Positions 37,289-50,242 are shown, counted from the first letter of the stretch. The stretch: DNA of 64,000 bases from Portulaca oleracea (GCA_029582165.1 CM055888.1:32913908-32977907); one strand, 5' to 3'. The notes: generated from the letters alone by a model not told the origin. Program-made: numbers and translations.

Positions 37289-38443
37289 TTCAAATCAAGC
37301 ATGTTTATAAGCCTAATTTAAATCTATTCTCTTAGCTCTTTTATATTTATGTTATTTCAAGTGTCTTTTATGTATTCTTTATATTCATTATTGTTGAGTT
37401 ATTTATTGTCTCATAAATTGTAAGATAGTTTATTAAACTTAATTGAGTCATATTTATTTATAGTAAATTGAATTATATTTTTAAACGAGTAGATCTTCTT
37501 ATTGTATATCAAGTTGTACTTGAATTTTTAGTAGTCCTAATTATATTGTACTAATGTCTTTCATTCTCAACTACCTATTAAGTAATATTATAGATAATTT
37601 ACGTGAATCATTTGAAAGTTTATCGAAATTAGTTATGTAATTGTTGTTCAACATAAAACTATGAGGTGTGGTGAAAGAGTTGTGTATCCCATGCGATGCA
37701 TATGAGATTTTTAAATATTTCTATGTGATTTATTTTTCAAAGTAATTTTAAAATAATTATCATTTCAAAGAATAGTCAAAAAATAATAAATGAAATTATA
37801 AAACGATTGTACTGTCATTATGTATATATTTCTTTGTACAAAACGTCTTCAAAATTTCTTTGGTGAAAAAAACATCAAGTATTTTAATATAATTTTTTTA
37901 TGAACTTACAATTTATACATTTGGTGGTGATCTTATTTATAATTCATTCACTTTTTTCTAATAAAAAATAATATTTATTGTTATAAATAATGATTTTAAT
38001 TTTTTATCTTATGGATTGAGATAATTTTGATACTTAATATTTTATATTCATTTACAATTGAGACTTAAATTACTTATGTGATTATTAATTATAGTTATTG
38101 GTAATGTTAATGATGTTTTATTTTACTTTTACAATTATTAAAAAAATATTGAACAATTATATGGGTTTTTTTTATGGGAGTTCTACACTTTAATACCTAC
38201 TAAAGATTACTTTAGCCCATTTTTATATTAGGACCAATATATTATAATAGTAAATTTGGTAGAAAAAGACTAACTCATGAATATTTTTTTTATATAAAAA
38301 GTTGATGAATATTATTTAAGTTATGCATTATTATTTGCAACCAAAATATATGATTATCTTTTTTTTTACGTTGATATTTATAATACTAAAGATGTAGTAG
38401 CTAAGTGACGAACTCCCTTAACTTTCAAATCATAGTGGAGGCA
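35199..38443. other. AT-rich spacer and intergenic region of unit 2
   Basis: Parallel to 781-1340 plus 3173-5901 without the inverted-repeat element. TTA microsatellites near 35455-35520, 36067-36153, 36265-36291 and 37227-37287. No gene on either strand. The leucine-run frame at 35935-36156 is repeat artefact. Confidence 0.7.
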
Positions 38444-38452
38444 TAATATTTT

Positions 38453-38883
38453 GGATTATTGGATGATAATATATTGAACTTTAGGGGTATTGGACAATAA
38501 TGCATTAAACTTTTTTCTTGGACTCTAATACACTGAACTTTGAGGGTATTGGACAATAACGCACTCAGACCAATTTAGCTGATGGTTGAAGCGGTGGCTA
38601 TCCTACTTTGAGGTGTCATTTTTTCTATTTTTTTTTGAAGAAACTTTTCCCGTGTAAGAAAATACACATATGCAAGATGATTAATATATTTTTCTTGTTA
38701 AAAAATAGAAAAATGATACGTCAAAGTAGGTCAGCCACCGCGTCAACCCACTAGCTGAATTGGTCTGAGTATATTATTATCCAATACCCTCAAAGTTCAG
38801 TGTATTAAAGTCCAAAAAAACAATAGTTCAGTGCATTATTGTCCAATACCCCTAAAGTTCAGTGTATTATCATCCAATAATCC
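38453..38883. mobile_element. Foldback MITE, unit 2 copy
   Basis: Parallel of 5911-6336 at the same site, with left TSD TAATATTTT (38444-38452) and right TSD TACTATTTT (one change). Present in both units, so it predates the duplication. Confidence 0.9.
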
Positions 38884-38892
38884 TACTATTTT

Positions 38893-39409
38893 TATTTTTG
38901 TTAGAAACATTTATTCATAGGTTTGGAGTTTGGTTTTGAAAAAACCAAATCTCTCAAATTCTTTCTCCTAGGTTTGAGTTTTTCTTTGGAGATCTTGTTT
39001 TAATAGATAATACATATAATTTATTGAGCTAACTTCTTCGTGATTTTATTGTATAATGAATTTTCGTGATGAAGATATAATATATGACGATAAATGTCAC
39101 AATACCTTTAATTGGCAATGTATTTGAAACTGCCAATATGAGCATATTATTATATGCTAGGCAATGTGGATAATTACGGTGATTATATATGACGCTTACA
39201 TGTAGATATTATTAATCTATTCATAAGTCAATACTTATGTTTGTGATTTAATTTGATTACATTTGCTCTTTAGCAATACTTATGTCTATTTATAGACACT
39301 ATAAACAAATAATGATCTTTGACAGCTTTTTAAGCTCATTATACACTAATTATTAATTCTATTGTATTATATGTTGGTGACAACACTTCTTATTCTCTCA
39401 TATAATGTT
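38893..39409. other. Intergenic, upstream flank interrupted by the TRIM
   Basis: Matches 6346-6862. No gene. Continues at 42981 beyond the inserted composite. Confidence 0.7.
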
Positions 39410-39414
39410 TGAGA

Positions 39415-40106
39415 TGTTGGGGAGATCCAACGGGTAAGCCCACTTCAACCAAGGCCCATGGTACACAAGTTAAGTGAGGTTCCATCGTAAAACCAATTAG
39501 TGTTAAAATGAGTAGCCCACTTGACTTATATAGCATGTGCTTTCTCTTTACTTTTTCGATGTGGGACATTTACTCATGGGTGAATCCCAACAATCTCCCC
39601 CTTCACACATGAGTCTCTCCCCCTTGATCGGAAGCCTCTTTTTGCCCAAGGTTTCAAGTCACCATAAGGAGCCCATCATAGCCACACCTTACTCTACAGA
39701 GTCGCACCCTACTCCACCTGAGTCTCATGCCACCACTCTGTCTCAAGAGTCCCAGCCGCACCTTACTCCACAGAGCTGCACCCTACTCCACCCGAGTCTC
39801 ATGCCACCACTTTGAGCATTCAGGAGACCCAGCCGAGCACGCTCTATGGTCCCTGCTCCTGTCTACGGTGATCTTCCCGTACCGCACTGCTCGCGCCACC
39901 AACGAACCATCGGCTCTGATACCACTTGTTGGGGAGATCCAAGGGGTAAGCCCACTTCAACCAAGGCCCATGGTACACACAAGTTAAGTGAGGTTCCATC
40001 TTAAAACCAATTGGTGTTAAGAGGAGTAGCCCCCTTGACTTATATACTATGTGCTTTCTCTTTACTTTTTCGATGTGGGACATTTACTCATGGGTGAATC
40101 CCAACA
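39415..40106 (-). mobile_element. TRIM (miniature LTR retrotransposon)
   Basis: Two LTRs of about 175 bases (39415 to about 39591, and about 39929-40106), both TGTTGGGGAGATCCAA..GAATCCCAACA. Between them are about 340 bases with no gene. Next to the right LTR is the complement of TGGTATCAGAGC, a tRNA-Met primer site. Next to the left LTR is the complement of a GGGGGAG purine tract. The element therefore reads on the minus strand. Left flank TGAGA, right flank ATGAT. Confidence 0.9.
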
Positions 40107-40694
40107 ATGATTGTTGGGTGTGAAGACCAAACTGAGGAACGAAAAAGGAAGAAAACGCAGGCAGCGTTTTCAAAACGCCACCAGCGCCCATCAAACGCTA
40201 CCCGCGCCGTCAGAACACTGGCAACGTCTCGTCCAGAAGCCTGACCGTCGAAAACGCAGCCAGCGCCCCCAAAAACGCAGCCAGCGTTTTGGGTGCTGCA
40301 ATGCGACGCCTTGATGGGCTTCGTCCAAAGGCCCATATGTGTGTTATATTTTTGAGCGGCAAGTTTTTTAGGGTTTTCAGTTATTGTTAACCTAGTTCCT
40401 CTTATGTTTCTCTAGTATATATAGGGGTTCAGGTTCTCCCTATTATGTATCCCCAAGATCAAGTGAGATAGAGATAAACACAACCTTGTATTGTAATCCT
40501 CATATTACTAGTGCATCGATTCCGTGGTTTTTTTCCCGCTTTGGGTTTTTTCCACGTTAAAATCCTGGTGTCAAATTTCTTATTTCTTTTCAGCTATTAT
40601 TTCCTATTGTTTGTGGTTTGCTTGAGTACTCTTCGATCCTAACAACTGGTATCAGAGCTTTCAGGGTTTGTGCAAGAGAACTCGCTTTCAAACA

Positions 40695-41546
40695 ATGGCA
40701 GGAGATAAGTATGAAATAGAGAAATTTGATGGATCTGACTTCATCTACTAGAAGTTGCAGATTGAGGATCTGCTGTATGCGAAGTCGCTGCATGTTCCGC
40801 TGCTAGATAAGTCAGATGAGATGAAGCAGACTGAATACAATCTGCTGGATCGACAGGCGATGTCTCTAATCAGGATGTCATTGGCTCGGAACGTCATGTT
40901 TAACGTCATGGAGAAAAAGACAATGAAGGAATTGCTGAAGGCACTGGAGAATATGTATGAGAAGCCTAGTGCAGCAAATCAGGTATATTTGTTCACTAAA
41001 TTAACCAGCTGTAAGATGGCTGAAGGTGGGGATGTGGCTAATCATATTAATGAGATTACTAAAATTTTATCGCAACTTGCTTCAGTAAAGATGGATTTTC
41101 CTGAGAATGTTAGAGCTTGCGTATTGTTATCTTCTATGCCTGAGTCTTGGAGAACCCTTGTAACTGCTTTTAGTAGTGCTAAGGATATTGACGAGATGAA
41201 ATTTGATGATGTCCAGTCTGTATTGCTTAATGAGGTTCTTCGCAGGAAAAATTCTGGTGAGGAATCTTCGGGAATTGCGCTAAGTGTCAGGGGTAGGAAG
41301 AACAATAGGAATTCAAATAATTCCAGGGGAGGCAGGCCTAGGGACATGGGCAATGTTGTGTGTTATGGTTGTGGGGATAAGGGTCACTTTAAGAGGGATT
41401 GCCCTAGACCTGGGAAGGGGAAGGGTAATGATGACCGAGACTCTATCCACTCTGCGGAAGATCTTTGTGAAGCCTTGGTCTTGAATGTGTCTAGCCTTGA
41501 AGAGTCTTGGATAGTTGATACTGGCACATCCTTTCATGTTTCTTGA
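40695..41546 (+). pseudogene. Copia-3 gag and protease start, with a nonsense codon
   Basis: Gag starts MAGDKYEIEKFDGSDF. At codon 19 a TAG (40749-40751) replaces the tryptophan usual in this family (FxxWK). The rest is open for 260 codons, with a CCHC zinc knuckle CYGCGDKGHFKRDC and the protease start SWIVDTGTSFHVS, then a TGA at about 41544. Outside these two stops the reading frame is well kept. Confidence 0.92.
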
Positions 41547-42325
41547 AACAGGGAGTTATTTCATAATTTCAGGGTGGGAATTTTGGCAAGGTGTATCTTG
41601 CCAATGACAAGTGTTGTGAGATAACAGGTACAGGAGACGTGACGATTAAGACTGCTAATGGTAGTCTTTGGAAGTTGGAGGATGTGAGGTATATTCCTGG
41701 AATTAGGAGGAATTTAATTTCAGTGAATAAACTTGATGAGATGGGCTACACTGCAGGCTTCGGGAAAGGGATGTGGAAGATCATGAAGGGTGCTATGGTA
41801 GTGGCGAAGGGATTGAGATACGGTTCGTTGTACTCTACCGGGGAAAGCACTAACATGATTTTTTATGCTTCTTGTTATAGTTTATGGCTTTGCAGGAATG
41901 AGAAGAGGGTCAGTTTCGCCAAAACTGACAGGGAAACTGAGGGGGTATGAAGTGACTCATGTGACAAGAAGCCAGTGGGAGCTATGGCGGTCAAGGTTTC
42001 TGGTAGGCTGGGTGTGCCTAGGGAGGAAATGGAGGAACCACAGGAAGCTCTACAGGTTGCAGATCAGGTTGCTGAAGAACCTGAACCACAGGAGCTAGGT
42101 GAAAGCTCCAGCGCACCATCTACTGTGAGGAGATCCAGGAGGGCTACCAGAGATGCTGGGAAGCCAAAGACCTACAGGAAGGCTGTGCAGACGGAGGCTC
42201 GGTTCAAGTGGGTGCATGCGATGGTTGATGAGATCACGTCACTTGAGGGAACCTGGAAGCCGGTGAGATTGTCTGCGGGGAAGAAGGCCGGGAAGAAGTG
42301 GGTCTACAGGATCAAGGGTAAGTGA
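41547..42325 (+). pseudogene. Copia-3 protease and pre-RT linker remnants
   Basis: After a frameshift near 41575 the protease continues (LEDVRYIPGIRRNLISVNKL). Sequence then jumps to the acidic linker before reverse transcriptase (STVRRSRRATRDAGKPKTYR, then WVHAMVDEITSLEGTWKPV and KKWVYRIK). Everything between, including integrase, and all that follows is deleted. GTAAG-rich direct repeats near 42315-42380 may mark the right deletion point. Confidence 0.85.
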
Positions 42326-42980
42326 GTGGATGTTGGGAAATTGAGGCCCGGAGCAGTCTCAGGATCAAGGGTAAGTCAGTGGATGTTGGGAACTTGTGGT
42401 AAAAGTTGAGGATGGTTGAGGTTTGGTCTCCAAGTGGGAGATTGTTGGGTGTGAAGACCAAACTGAGGAATGAATAAGGAAGAAAACGCAGGCAACGTTT
42501 TCAAAACGCCACCAGCGCCCATCAAACGCTACCCGCGCCGTCAGAACGCTGGCAGCGTCTCGTCCAGAAGCCTCACCGATGAAAACGCAGCCAGCGCCCC
42601 CAAAAACGCAACCAACGTTTTGGGTGCTGCAATGCGACGCCTTGATGGGCTTCGTCCAAAGGCCCATATGTGTGTTATATTTTTGAGCGGCAAGTTTTTT
42701 AGGGTTTTCAGTTATTGTTAACCTAGTTCCTCTTATGTTTCTCTAGTATATATAGGGGTTCAGGTTCTCCCTATTATGTATCCCCAAGATCAAGTGAGAT
42801 AAAGAGAAACACAACCTTGTATTGTAATCCTCATATTACTAGTGCATCGATTCCGTGGTTTTTTTCCCGCTTTGGGTTTTTTCCACGTTAAAATCCTGGT
42901 GTCAAATTTCTTATTTCTTTTCCGCTATTATTTCCTATTGTTTGTGGTTTGCTTGAGTACTCTTCGATCCTAACATGAGA

Positions 42981-43629
42981 AGCATCTAAAGCTAATAATT
43001 ATGTTTCAGTTCGTTTTAAACTTGTGTTTATATGAAACATTAGGTTAGAAAAAGTTCAAATAAAATTTTTATTTTGTATTAATTATCATGATAATGTTAA
43101 TTTGATTTACATATTCATTATACATTTTGCATAAGAAAATAATTGACTAAAAATATCAATCTAAAATTTAATTAAAATTTCAGTTTATATAAAAAATATC
43201 TATTTAACATTAAACTTTTACATTTTATATTTAAAATGTTTGGGTCATATGTAGGTGTTGATCATTCTAGTACACTGCAAATACTCTTATATGTAAACTT
43301 TTACGCTTAGCCTAAAAATTTCAATTGTAATTCCCTTTTAATTTGCTTCTGTTGTCGCTATGCATGTTCATATTTGCTAGTGACAACCACAATCTCCTCA
43401 CGGATAAATCAGTGACACATGTAAGAAAGTGATAATTGTTTTGAATGAATAAACAAAGTAGCCGAGCAAATTTGAAGTCAAATACGTACTGTGGAACGGC
43501 GTAGATTTAACTTTTGTGCCAATCCACCGCATTAATTTCAATCTGTATATTCAACTTAGGTGGACGGATGGCTATCCATCAAACAAGATTTTGCCACACA
43601 ATCAGCCAATCGCTTTATTCACTGCCACC
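42981..43629. other. Upstream region of the unit 2 peptide pseudogene
   Basis: Parallel to 6868-7518. No gene. The TATA box TATAAATA is retained at 43630-43637. Confidence 0.65.
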
Positions 43630-43736
43630 TATAAATAAGTGCATGCTCTCCAGCTACTAACTCACACACCTGCTTAATTCGTCCTAAAATAAACCACTCA
43701 AATCAAAGCAACAGAGAAAATTACAACTAAAAAGAA

Positions 43737-44416
43737 ATGGCAAAACTTGGTCAAATCATCGGCCTCTTTGCCGTCTGCCTCGTTGTGCTTTTACTTGTTA
43801 CAAACGGTGAATCCTCTTCCCCTGTCTATCCTTCCTTTTCGATTTCCACTATCGTTTTATTGGCCTAACCAAAGCTATGCAACATTGCTGAAATTTCCGC
43901 TTCCTTTAATTTATGCAACATTGTTGAAGGAATTAAATTATTGAAAATTCGTCTGTCGTTGGTATTAAGTTTTGCTGTAGAAAGATACTATTAAAGTGTT
44001 TCTATAGATTAATAATGAAAAGTCCTGACAAACGAGTTTATGGTGTCAATCTACATAATTAAACGAGTTAAAAATTTATATCCAAACCTGCTTAACATCG
44101 TGTTGGTCAACTTTCCTCAACTCTAGCATTTACATCTTCATAAGTTTATACGTACATTTATATTTTATCTATCTTTTTTATTATTAAATATTTATTTTTG
44201 ATATTTTATGTAACCGTGTATCGTGCGGGTTTCAGACTAGTAATAAATAAAGACATTATTATATATCATTACATTATTATTACATAGTCTTTATTGGGTT
44301 GTATGCATGTATTTGTTTTTTCAGGTCCGACTTTGGCAGCTGCATGTAAACCTAATGGCGCAACATGTACAGAGAATAGTTTTCCATCATGCACAGTGCT
44401 TTTGTTACGTCAGTAG
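43737..44416 (+). pseudogene. Knottin antimicrobial peptide, frameshifted copy
   Basis: Duplicate of 7625-8348. Exon 1 (43737-43806) is intact apart from one Val-to-Ala change in the signal peptide, and the splice sites are kept. In exon 2 (from 44325) small deletions around the CC pair remove one of the two cysteines and shift the frame, giving a stop at 44414-44416. Three of six cysteines remain. Further small indels follow. The promoter region and TATA box are nearly unchanged, so it may still be transcribed. Confidence 0.9.
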
Positions 44417-44541
44417 GTTGGGCAAACAGTTCAGAGACCCAGACTTCCTTGAGAAACTTCATAACAACGGCCAACTTACTGCAAAGGTTTAACATTGTGC
44501 GTTCAAATGGTCATAGATAGACCTTTCAGTAGGCTACATAA

Positions 44542-45130
44542 TATTGATCAAGTGTTTATGCATGGTAGCGATGTTACTTGTAATCGTTACGTAGTAGTAA
44601 TTTTGCATTAACCGAATAAGTACTGATGTAATATTTCGAGTTCTTGGATGTATGTCTTGCAAATAATAAAACTTTTGCCACCTTAGCAAATAATTAATTT
44701 GTTTGGTGATATGTACAAAGGAACGTACTTTTATAATCCCATAGTATATATCTCTCACTTGATTTATCTAAATATGTTGAATTTATATATTTGTCTAGTT
44801 TAAAGTAAAGAAATTACAGAGAACTATTGACAAAATTGGAGTAAGAATTCATAAAGCTTGTCTCTCTGTTGATTTTCATTGATTACTGTCGTTCTTAAAT
44901 ATAAGGGATGAGGTCTCATCTTGACAGAGGAGATCTCTATACTGATAAAGAGTCAATAACCATGCAAAATATGGATTGCCACTTTCCTAAGCAGATGAGA
45001 CCTCTACTGATAAGGAGTCCATAACCATGTAAAATAAGGATTGCCATTTTCCTAAGCCAACGAGAATTTGGATGTAAACAATAACCCAAAGACTAAGAAT
45101 TTAAGTGCAAGGTAAACATCTAGTCTGATA
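44542..45130 (-). repeat. Copia-1 3' LTR (unit 2)
   Basis: 589 bases, same length as 8438-9026. The complement of the purine tract follows at 45131. Confidence 0.85.
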
Positions 45131-48100
45131 CTTCCCCTCAAGTTGGAGCATGAGGATCAAGAATACCGAATTAGGACTGCAGATACTTAAATTGATCTCG
45201 ACCTAGCGCTTTGGTGAAAACATTCGCTGGTTGTTCTTTTTTGTCGATCTTGACCAGGAGTATGAGCTCAGCTTTGAGCTTTTCGCGAACAAAGTGGCAG
45301 TCTATTTCAATGTGTTTAGTACGTTCATGATAGACTGGGTTGCTTGTGATATGGATTGTTGCTTGACTATCACAGTGTAACTGTATCGGTTGAGCACAAA
45401 GGACTCCAAGGGATGCAAGGAATGTCTTGAGCCAAATGAGTTCGCTGATAGCAGCTGCCATGGATAGATACATAGATTCAGCAGATGACCGAGAGACGTA
45501 TAGCAGGCTGCTTCTTGGTTTTCCAGGAGATAGGAGAATGTCAAAGTGTAATAAAATACTATGTTAGGGATCTTTTGGAAATGGGACAGGCTCCCCAATC
45601 TGAATCACAATAACCTATCAACCGTAAGGTGGTGTCTTTGGACAAGAGAATTCCTTGTCCAAGTGACCCCTTGATGTAGCGAACCACCCTCATGGAACCC
45701 TCTATGTGTTCTTTCTTAGGAGCCTACATGAACTGAGATAGAATATGCACGACATATCTCAGACCTGGTCTAGAGATTGTCAATTAGATCGTTCGTCCTA
45801 TAAGACGACGGTAAGAGGTGGGATCTCTTAGGTCTTTCCCTTGGGCCAGAGCAAGTTTATCATATTGCTTCATAGGAAAAGTTGCGAGTTTGGCACCTAA
45901 TAATCTACACTCATCTACTATTTCCAGAGCATATTTGGGCTAATAGAAAAAGACCCCTTGATCCTTTATGCTATTTCTATCCCCAAGAAGTACATTCAAT
46001 GACCTAGTTTCTTTATACTAAAACATTGATGGAGATAGTCTTTAAATTGTTGACAAGCTTGAGAGATGTTTGTAGCAAGAATAATCTCATTCATATATAT
46101 TAGGAGTCTCATTAAAACATCTCCTCTTTGATAGGTGAACAAAGAGTAGTTTGCAAAGGATCTCACAAAACCAAAACCATATTGATGGAGCTTTGAGGCG
46201 AGCTTCGTGAACCATTGTCTAGGGGCCTGCTTGAAACCATAGAGGGACTTTTTCAGTTTACATACTTTTGTTGACGTGGAGGCACTATATCCAGGTGGCA
46301 ATATCATATAAACTTCCTCTTCTAAGTCTCCATACAAGAAGGAATTTTTTCACATCTCGTTGATGTAATTCCAACCTTTTGTAACTGCAACTGAGAGGAA
46401 ACGACAAAGGCTAGTAATTTTTGCAACTGTGCAAAAGTCTCATTATAGTCTATGCCTTCCACCTGATGATCTCCCCATATCCCTAATCGTGCTTTATAGC
46501 ATTGTATAGTTCCATCTGAATTTTACTCGACTCTGTAAACCCAATAGCATCCGATGGGTTTCTTTCCTGGAGGCAAATCCACAATGTCTCATGTTCCCGC
46601 TTTGACAAGAGCACATATCTCATCATTTATTGCATTACGCAACTTCTTGTCCTTTACTACCTCGTGATAAAACTGGGGCTCCTTAATCTTCATTATAAAT
46701 GCTAGGAAGGCCTTATGTGAAGTAAAAAAAAATTGTATAAGGAACATATTTATGTAAAAGGATAACACATACCTGAAAATTCCTCTTGACATTGGCTTAC
46801 TGTGGTGATAGGGTTTTTTTACTAGAGTTTTGTAGCATATATAGTCATTCAAACGGGTTGGAGGTCACCTCCCGTTGTACTCGTTCGGGCCCAGAGGCTT
46901 CAGGACCATAAGCTCAGGCTTCCTTTATTTCGGTAGGTGACAAAGTTTTGTCAAGTTCTCCCCCTGGGTCATACGTTGAAACAGACGAAGGAATTGGGCT
47001 TGTATTGCTTGCTTGGGCTGATGTGTGTGTTGAGCCTATGTTGTTGGGATTAGAGGCATGCCTTATGTTGGTTTCTAGGACACCACTTTGCTCCTCAACT
47101 TCTACCCAGCTATGATGGTTGATAAGCAAATGAGCTTCAGAATTCTGGGACCCTTGTTTATCATTGGAAAAACGGAATTGTTCTTCAAACAACACAACAT
47201 CCCTACTATCACAGAACTCATATTTTCCACATCATAAAGTCTCCAACCCTTTTTGCCAAAAGGGTACGTTACAAACACATATTTTCGACTTCGAGAAGCA
47301 AACTTATCTTAACCTTTACAAAGGTTTTTTGCAAAACACAAACACCCAAACATCTTCACGGTCATAACTAGATGTTTTTTTGTTATAGATGACCTCATAT
47401 CAGGTTTTCCCTTTTAATAGTTTCCTCAATGTCCTATTAATCAGGTAAGTTGTAGTTATGATTAGAGCTGGGAAAAGCTGACCCGACACGATTACCGACC
47501 TGAACCGAACAAGATATTAAGCGGGTTTAGGTAGAAATTTTCAACCCATTTAATTAAATGGGTTGACACGATAAACCCGTTTAGTTAAATGGGTTAGGTT
47601 CAGATCAGGATTTTCGACACGAAAAAACACCTAGTTAACCCGTTTAATTAGCATGTTAAATGGGTCGAGTCATTTGCTCGATAATTGTTATCCAATTATC
47701 CCGTTTATCAATGAATTTAGGTGAAAGTTATAGTTAAAACGCTTTGACATATACGTAAAACCTATAATTTTAATTTATATTTATCTTTGGGTATGAATTA
47801 AAAGACATCTCCTCATATATAACTCGAATTACATTATCATGCAAATTGTTGAGTATGATATGTCATTATTTCGATCCCATAGTGAGTTGTAATGAGTTAA
47901 TGGTTAAATGGGTAAATTGGTAACTTATTCTAACACGTTTACTTAAATGGGCTAACAGGTCAAAAAAAGGTCAACCTATTTAAAATTTAAACGGTAAACG
48001 GTTTCAATTTTCAACCCGTTTAATAAATGGGTTAGGTTTAGGTCAGAGGATTTTGAACCCGTTTAAGTTTGACACGAACACGAACCCGACTCGACCTGAC

Positions 48101-49656
48101 CTATTAGCCAGCTCTAGTTATGATACATTCCCCCAAAATTCTAAATGTAAGTTTGCTTGAAATCTTAGAGTGCGAGCAACGTTGAGCAGATGTCTATGCT
48201 TTCTTTCAATACAACCATGTTTGTTGAGGAGTGTCAACACAACTAGTCTGATGAATAGTTCCAACACTTTCATAAAATTCATCCAATCATTGAGATTTGA
48301 ATTCCATACCATTATCACTCCTAAGAATTTTGACAGTTGCATTAAACTGAGCTTTTACCATAGACACAAAATTCTTAAGGAGTTTTCCAGTTTGCCCTTT
48401 ATCATGCATAAAAAAACCCATACACCTCGATAAAAATCATGAACAATAGTAATGAAATATCGAGCACCAGAAGAAGATGAAATTCCATAAGGTCCCCATA
48501 TGTCACAATGAATAATTTCAAATAAATCATCTGCCTTACTTTCACTTAAAGAAAAAGGATTTTTGGTTTGCTTAGCACGAAAACAAACCTCACAAGCTAC
48601 TTTATTTGACTCATAACTATTATCATAATCTAAATTTTTGAAAAAAATATTCATCACATGATAAGATAGATGACCCAACCGTTAATGCCATAATTGACCC
48701 GTTTTGACGACATTGACTGATTATTCCTCTATTAGTCTATTGTCTCTTCTTTATGTAATAAACCCTGTCCGTTTGCTCACCCATATCAATCAAAACCTTC
48801 CTGATGCGGTTTTGTAAGGCACAAAAATTCTCAACAAAGGTTATTGTACAATTTAAGTCATGGCATACGTAAGACACATATAATAAATTGCAACTCAAAG
48901 AAGGAACATAAAGGGTAATCTTAATGGCCAATGTATCCACAATAGCATGCCCTTGCTCTGTGACCAACGTCATCTCTCCATTTGGCAGGTCAATCTACAT
49001 AGGACAAACAATAGTAATATCTGTCAAAAAAAATTATAGTCTGCCATATGAGTAGATTTTCCACTGTCAATTAGCCAAAGAGGCTCACCTGTGAGTTGGT
49101 CCTTTAATTTTGGATTTTTAATCAGAGCCAATATCTTTTGGGCCTGGGCCTTTGTAAAGATAGCGAAAAACTCACTACCTCCTGAGTTCGGGTTCTCACT
49201 AGCAGTTTCGACCATGGCTGCATGAGCACCTTCTTTACCACTGCCTCTTCCTCTTCTGCCAGTTCTTCCAACGCGGCTGCTGTGTCTTCTTCGTCCACCT
49301 CATCCTCTGCCATGCGTCATCCAACAAGGTGGATAGTCAACAATCTCCCAACAGTTTGCCTCCTCGTGCCCAATTTTTCATCAATGAGTGCACCGAATTC
49401 TTTAGCCGGTTTGCACCCTAGCTCCACCTTGAATAGCAAAAGCTGCTGCTTGAGGCATCTCTTCTTCACAATCTGTTGATGACCCTCCTCTTGTCGAACT
49501 AGATTGAAGACATAATCGAGATGCAACAATGGCTCCATGGCAAGGATATGTGCTTGGGAAGTTAGAAATTTCTCATCATCCAAACCCATAAAAAATTGAT
49601 GGGTTTTTCCTTCTTCAGCATCACGAACTAACTTTTAACCAATCTTACACTTGCAA
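45131..49656 (-). pseudogene. Copia-1 polyprotein remnant (unit 2)
   Basis: Minus-strand pieces in order from 49656 down: gag with MGLDDEKF, protease WLIDSGKSTHM (D-S-G kept, unlike unit 1), pre-integrase and integrase (GHLSYHVM, CEVCFRAKQTK, HCDIWGPYG), an hAT insertion at 47463-48116, reverse transcriptase with YMNE at about 45996-46337, and RNase H at 45171-45473 ([23 protein letters not shown]). Several stops and frameshifts separate them. Confidence 0.9.
47463..48116. mobile_element. Non-autonomous hAT element, TSD GTTATGAT
   Basis: Termini TAGAGCTGG and CCAGCTCTA are perfect 9-base inverted repeats. Flanked by a perfect 8-bp repeat GTTATGAT (47455-47462, 48117-48124). Unit 1 has this octamer once (11341-11348), the empty site. 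The 654-base interior resembles 11967-12511 but has about 100 extra bases near 47690-47800. Confidence 0.96.
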
Positions 49657-50242
49657 TATTGATCAAGTGTTTACGCATGGTAGCAATGTTACTTGTAATT
49701 GTTACGTAGAAGTAATTTTCCTTTAATCGAAAAATACAAATGTAATATTTCAAGTTCTTGGACATACGTCTTGCAAATAATAAAACGTTTACCACCTTAT
49801 CAAATAATTTGTTTGGTGATATGTATAAAGAAATGTACTTTTCTAATCCCATACTATATATCTCTTTCTTGGTTTATCTAAATATGTTGAATTTATATAT
49901 TTGACTAGTTCAAAGTAAAGAAATTACAGAGAACTATTGACAAAATCAGAGTAAGAATTCATAAAGCTCATCTCTCTATTGATTTTCATTGATTACTGTC
50001 GTGCTTAAATACAAAGGATGAGGTCTCATCTTGACAGACGGGATCTCTATACTGATAAGGAGTCCATAGCCATGCAAAATGTAGATTGCCACTTTCCTAA
50101 GAAGATGAGACCTCTATACGGATAAAGAGTCCATAACCATGCAAAATAAGGATTGCCACTTTCCTAAGCTAACTAGAGTTTGAATGTTAACAATAACCCA
50201 AAGACTGGGAATTTAAGTTCAAGGTAAACATCTAGTCTGATA
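49657..50242 (-). repeat. Copia-1 5' LTR (unit 2)
   Basis: 586-base repeat, equal in length to 27880-28465 and 60122-60707, directly joined to truncated gag. Confidence 0.85.

Larger units (their letters stand above)
40112..42975 (+). mobile_element. Copia-3, internally deleted, with equal-length LTRs
   Basis: LTRs of exactly 533 bases (40112-40644 and 42443-42975), TGTTGGGTGTG..GATCCTAACA, very similar to each other, which suggests a recent insertion. A primer site TGGTATCAGAGC follows at 40647-40658, and a purine tract AAGTGGGAGA precedes the 3' LTR. The interior of about 1.8 kb keeps gag, protease and the linker before reverse transcriptase, but integrase and reverse transcriptase are gone. 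The right flank TGAGA (42976-42980) equals the left flank of the adjoining TRIM. Confidence 0.93.
44542..50242 (-). mobile_element. Copia-1 retrotransposon, unit 2
   Basis: Same element and position as in unit 1: LTRs 44542-45130 and 49657-50242, about 5.7 kb including a 654-base hAT insertion. It carries the same ancestral defects (no primer site, gag N-terminus missing, RT box YMNE). Confidence 0.88.

Noticed and set aside
39537..39987. Proline/serine-rich frames in the TRIM interior
   Set aside because: They lie between primer site and purine tract of a miniature element on the opposite strand; TRIM interiors are non-coding.
44307..44492. 61-codon plus-strand frame over the unit 2 peptide exon 2
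   Set aside because: Wrong frame relative to exon 1 and without the cysteine pattern; it arises from the frameshift region.
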